DNA from: Gammaproteobacteria bacterium
GTDB taxonomy: Bacteria; Pseudomonadota; Gammaproteobacteria; GCA-001735895
Assembly: GCA_024763185.1 (NCBI GenBank)
Contig: JANTFY010000101.1
Coordinates: 1-7,934 of the forward strand
Direction of reading: 5' to 3'
Length of the DNA: 7,934 nucleotides
The translations under genes and the position numbers were made by a program. This document shows positions 5,855 to 7,934 of the stretch, piece after piece. Below the pieces are notes generated by a model. It was given only the letters and a program-made list of their open reading frames with translations. It ran no database searches and was not told the origin of the DNA. How positions within the stretch are numbered: the stretch's first letter is position 1; the number at the start of each line of letters is the position of its first letter.

Positions 5855-6660
5855 CGTTGCTGGATGATTTTTTATGGCGGGCTATTTTTGCCGGCCTTGG
5901 CATAGCGATCGTTGCCGGGCCTTTGGGGTGTTTCGTGGTCTGGCGCCGCATGGCTTATCTTGGCGATACCATGTCGCATTCTTCCCTGTTAGGCATTGCC
6001 ATGGGATTCTTACTGCAAATTAATTTAATACTGGCCGTGTTTGTTGTCGCTGCTCTGGTGGCGATCCTGTTGTTTTTGTTGCAACGACAAAAACAGCTGG
6101 CAGCTGATGCCATTCTGGGCACGCTGGCGCATGCATCACTGGCTTTGGGTGTGTTGGCAATCAGCCTGATGACCTGGATTCGTGTGGACCTGATGAGCTT
6201 TCTGTTTGGTGATATTTTATCGGTTGAGATCAGCGACCTGTATCTGATCTATGGAAGTGGCCTGATTGTTTTGTTGGTCATGCTGAAAATATGGAAGCCG
6301 CTGTTAGCCATAACGGCTAATGAAGAGTTGGCGCGTGCAGAAGGCATACCCTCGGTGCCTCTACAACTGATTTTTATGTTGCTGATCGCACTCATTATTG
6401 CCCTGGCGATGAAGATTGTGGGTGTATTGCTGGTTACCGCATTACTGATCATACCCGCGACAGCGGCCAGACGTTTTAGTAAAACACCGGAGCAAATGGC
6501 AGTCATAGCCGTTTTGATCGGTGTGGCATCCGTTTTTATCGGATTGTTTACATCATTGGAATTTGACACCCCTTCGGGGCCTTCTATTGTGATTTCAATT
6601 GTGCTGTTTTTCTTCCTGTCGTTTATTTTACCGGCACCCAAAACGTATGTATTACGTTAG
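5851..6660 (+). CDS. znuB: ZnuB-like zinc ABC transporter permease
   Basis: Inner-membrane permease of the ABC-3 (ZnuB/MntB/SitC) family, 269 residues, close to the usual family length. It is strongly hydrophobic throughout with about eight membrane helices. It has the early family stretch GPLGCFVVWRRMAYLGDTMS (residues about 23-42), the DAILGTLAHASLALG segment, and a cytoplasmic coupling region near NEELARAEGIP that would contact the ABC ATPase. The stretch MKIVGVLLVTALLIIPATAA is also typical. ATG overlaps the znuC stop by four bases (ATGA), so it is translated in coupling with it. The binding protein of the system is the divergent znuA-like gene. Zinc is favoured by the His-rich partners, but ABC-3 permeases alone do not reveal the metal. 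Confidence 0.92.
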   Translation: MTLLDDFLWRAIFAGLGIAIVAGPLGCFVVWRRMAYLGDTMSHSSLLGIAMGFLLQINLILAVFVVAALVAILLFLLQRQKQLAADAILGTLAHASLALGVLAISLMTWIRVDLMSFLFGDILSVEISDLYLIYGSGLIVLLVMLKIWKPLLAITANEELARAEGIPSVPLQLIFMLLIALIIALAMKIVGVLLVTALLIIPATAARRFSKTPEQMAVIAVLIGVASVFIGLFTSLEFDTPSGPSIVISIVLFFFLSFILPAPKTYVLR

Positions 6661-6693
6661 TGCCAGCAGGCCTGGTAATAACGGTATCTGAAC

Positions 6694-6711
6694 AGTTCCA
6701 CAATAGTTCCA
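6694..6711. repeat. short direct repeat AGTTCCA
   Basis: Two copies of AGTTCCA (6694-6700 and 6705-6711) with an 11-bp period, so both fall on roughly the same face of the helix. It lies in the 138-bp gap between the permease and the flavoprotein gene. It could be an activator site; chance is also possible. Confidence 0.2.
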
Positions 6712-6737
6712 GGATTAGCGGGGTCACAGTGTCATGG

Positions 6738-6757
6738 TGGGTGTTAAATAATACCCA
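6738..6757. promoter_or_regulatory. inverted repeat TGGGT-N10-ACCCA upstream of the flavoprotein gene
   Basis: Perfect 5-bp arms (6738-6742 and 6753-6757) spaced by ten AT-rich bases. An overlapping pair GTGTT/AACAC lies at 6741-6745 and 6757-6761. It sits 40-60 bp before the flavoprotein ATG and is compatible with an operator or weak hairpin for a separate transcript. It has no U tract, so it is not a terminator. Confidence 0.25.
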
Positions 6758-6798
6758 ACACATGTAAAGAATTAGTAACATTTTAGGAGATAAAAGAA

Positions 6799-7934
6799 AT
6801 GAAAACAGAAACTGTAGCCATTATCGGTGCTGGCCCCGTGGGCCTTGCAGCCGGCGCTCATGCGCTTGATCGTGGACTGACACCCATCATATTTGAACAG
6901 GGTGCGGAGGTCGGGCACGCCATGCGCGAATGGGCTCACGTGAAAATGTTTTCTCCCTGGAAGTTCAATATCGATGTTGCCGCCGAAAAACTGTTAAACG
7001 ATGCAAGCTGGACCAGGCCTGATGATGAGGAGCTGCCGACCGGCGGGGAATTGGTTAAGTCTTACCTTGAACCTCTTGGCACAAAAACAATTCTTAAGGA
7101 GCATATAAACTTGTCATCTGAGGTGACCGCGATTGCCCGATCAGGTTTTGACAAGCTTAAAACAGAGGGGCGGGAAGCGGCACAATTTGAAATCCGTTAC
7201 CTACAAAACGGGACACAAAAGATAGCCTATGCCGATACTGTGATTGATTGCGCAGGCACCTGGTTTACCCCAAACCCGGGAGGGACCAGTGGGTTGCCTG
7301 CTATTGGCGAGCTCGAAGCCGCTGGACATATCAGCTATATCATGCCGGATGTGTTGGGCACAAAACGAGACAAGTTTGCCAATAAGCGTGTTGCGGTTCT
7401 GGGTGGAGGACATTCTGCCGTTGGCACCATTCTCGACCTTATCAACTTGAAAGAATCAGAGCCTGATACAGCCATCACCTGGCTTGTCAGGAGTGAACAT
7501 ACAGAGCGTTCATTTGGTGGTGGCGATGCCGACCAGATTGAAGCGCGGGGTGCCATCGGCACAAAATTCAAACACCTGGTCGAAAGTGGTCAAATAGAAA
7601 TCGAATCGGGTTTTCACTTGACACAGGTTTCAGAACAGGCAAACGGTTTAAAGCTGGTGTCAGGTCTTGCGGGTGATGGCCGACATGTGATGGCTGACGA
7701 ATTGGTTGTTGCAACCGGCTTCCGCCCAGATTATTCCTTTGTCAGAGAGTTACGGCTTGAACTGGATCCGGCAACTGAATGCCCACCCATTCTTGCGCCC
7801 ATGATCGACCCCAACGTACATTCCTGTGGAACCGTTCGGCCCCATGGTGCACGTGAGCTGTCACAACCGGAAGCAGGGTTTTACATTGCTGGCATGAAGT
7901 CTTACGGGCGCGCGCCTACGTTCCTGATGATTAC
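6799..7934 (+). CDS. FAD/NAD(P)-dependent oxidoreductase, flavin-monooxygenase-like (C-terminus cut)
   Basis: Open frame of 378 complete codons continuing past the window edge; the start at 6799 has AGGAGA (6785-6790) eight bases upstream. Features: FAD-binding Rossmann motif GAGPVG (10-15), a second dinucleotide fold with GGGHSA (202-207), the ATGFRPD motif (305-311) typical of flavin-dependent monooxygenase and pyridine-nucleotide oxidoreductase folds, and the near-C-terminal KSYGRAPTF (367-375). Internal stretches such as EWAHVKMFSPW and PNVHSCGTVRPHG match, from memory, a family of soluble cytosolic flavoproteins often found in arsenic-resistance loci (ArsO-like). The family is about 430-450 residues, so some 50-70 are missing here only because of the window edge. 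It follows znuB after 138 bp and may have its own promoter. The substrate is unknown; a redox role linked to metal or metalloid stress is inference. Confidence 0.85.
   Translation, partial: MKTETVAIIGAGPVGLAAGAHALDRGLTPIIFEQGAEVGHAMREWAHVKMFSPWKFNIDVAAEKLLNDASWTRPDDEELPTGGELVKSYLEPLGTKTILKEHINLSSEVTAIARSGFDKLKTEGREAAQFEIRYLQNGTQKIAYADTVIDCAGTWFTPNPGGTSGLPAIGELEAAGHISYIMPDVLGTKRDKFANKRVAVLGGGHSAVGTILDLINLKESEPDTAITWLVRSEHTERSFGGGDADQIEARGAIGTKFKHLVESGQIEIESGFHLTQVSEQANGLKLVSGLAGDGRHVMADELVVATGFRPDYSFVRELRLELDPATECPPILAPMIDPNVHSCGTVRPHGARELSQPEAGFYIAGMKSYGRAPTFLMI

Noticed and set aside
6249..6641. 130-codon minus-strand frame opposite the permease
   Set aside because: The opposite strand encodes a full ABC-3 permease coupled to znuC; the antisense frame has no recognisable features.
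6661..6798. Intrinsic terminator after the permease gene
   Set aside because: CCAG/CTGG and TGGGT/ACCCA pairings exist, but neither has a following T run; no terminator can be supported.

Overview
The window looks like a bacterial chromosomal metal-handling locus. Moderate GC, Shine-Dalgarno-led starts, overlapping genes and Znu-type proteins close to the enterobacterial ones suggest a gammaproteobacterium. That is an inference from protein style. No rRNA, tRNA, mobile element or CRISPR array is visible, and both ends of the window cut through genes.

Layout. Two gene blocks diverge from a 381-bp AT-rich intergenic region (1965-2345). Leftward (minus strand): a ZnuA-like periplasmic zinc-binding protein (822-1964) with a large His-rich insert, then, 110 bp on, the first 237 codons of a P1B-type (heavy-metal) ATPase that leaves the window at base 1. 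Rightward (plus strand): a 901-residue P1B-type ATPase (2346-5051) with an unusual N-terminus, a DUF697-like domain followed by a 59-residue His-rich cytoplasmic linker. It is followed with overlapping stop/start codons by a ZnuC-like ABC ATPase (5051-5854) and a ZnuB-like permease (5851-6660). After a 138-bp gap comes an FAD/NAD(P)-dependent oxidoreductase (6799 to the window end, C-terminus missing) resembling flavoproteins I associate with arsenic-resistance loci (ArsO-like).

How the genes may work together. ZnuA, ZnuC and ZnuB together make a complete high-affinity zinc-type ABC importer, but its parts are split between the two transcripts, and each part sits beside a P1B ATPase, a family that normally moves metal out of the cytoplasm. 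The rightward P-type ATPase, ABC ATPase and permease are spaced so tightly (TAATG and ATGA overlaps) that they are almost certainly co-transcribed and translationally coupled. Pairing an importer with one or two pumps of opposite direction is the most striking property. It could mean import followed by re-delivery of metal to exported enzymes, buffering, or import of one metal with export of a competing one. The membrane-segment residues of the complete pump (CPC, then HN and NSS late in the protein) are unlike the classical ZntA type and recall the mycobacterial CtpC type, so its metal is uncertain.

The intergenic region contains a strong dyad overlapping plausible divergent promoter elements, two copies of a TTTATATTAT motif (one inside a 13-bp palindrome), and a possible 51-codon ORF. 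No metalloregulator gene lies inside the window.
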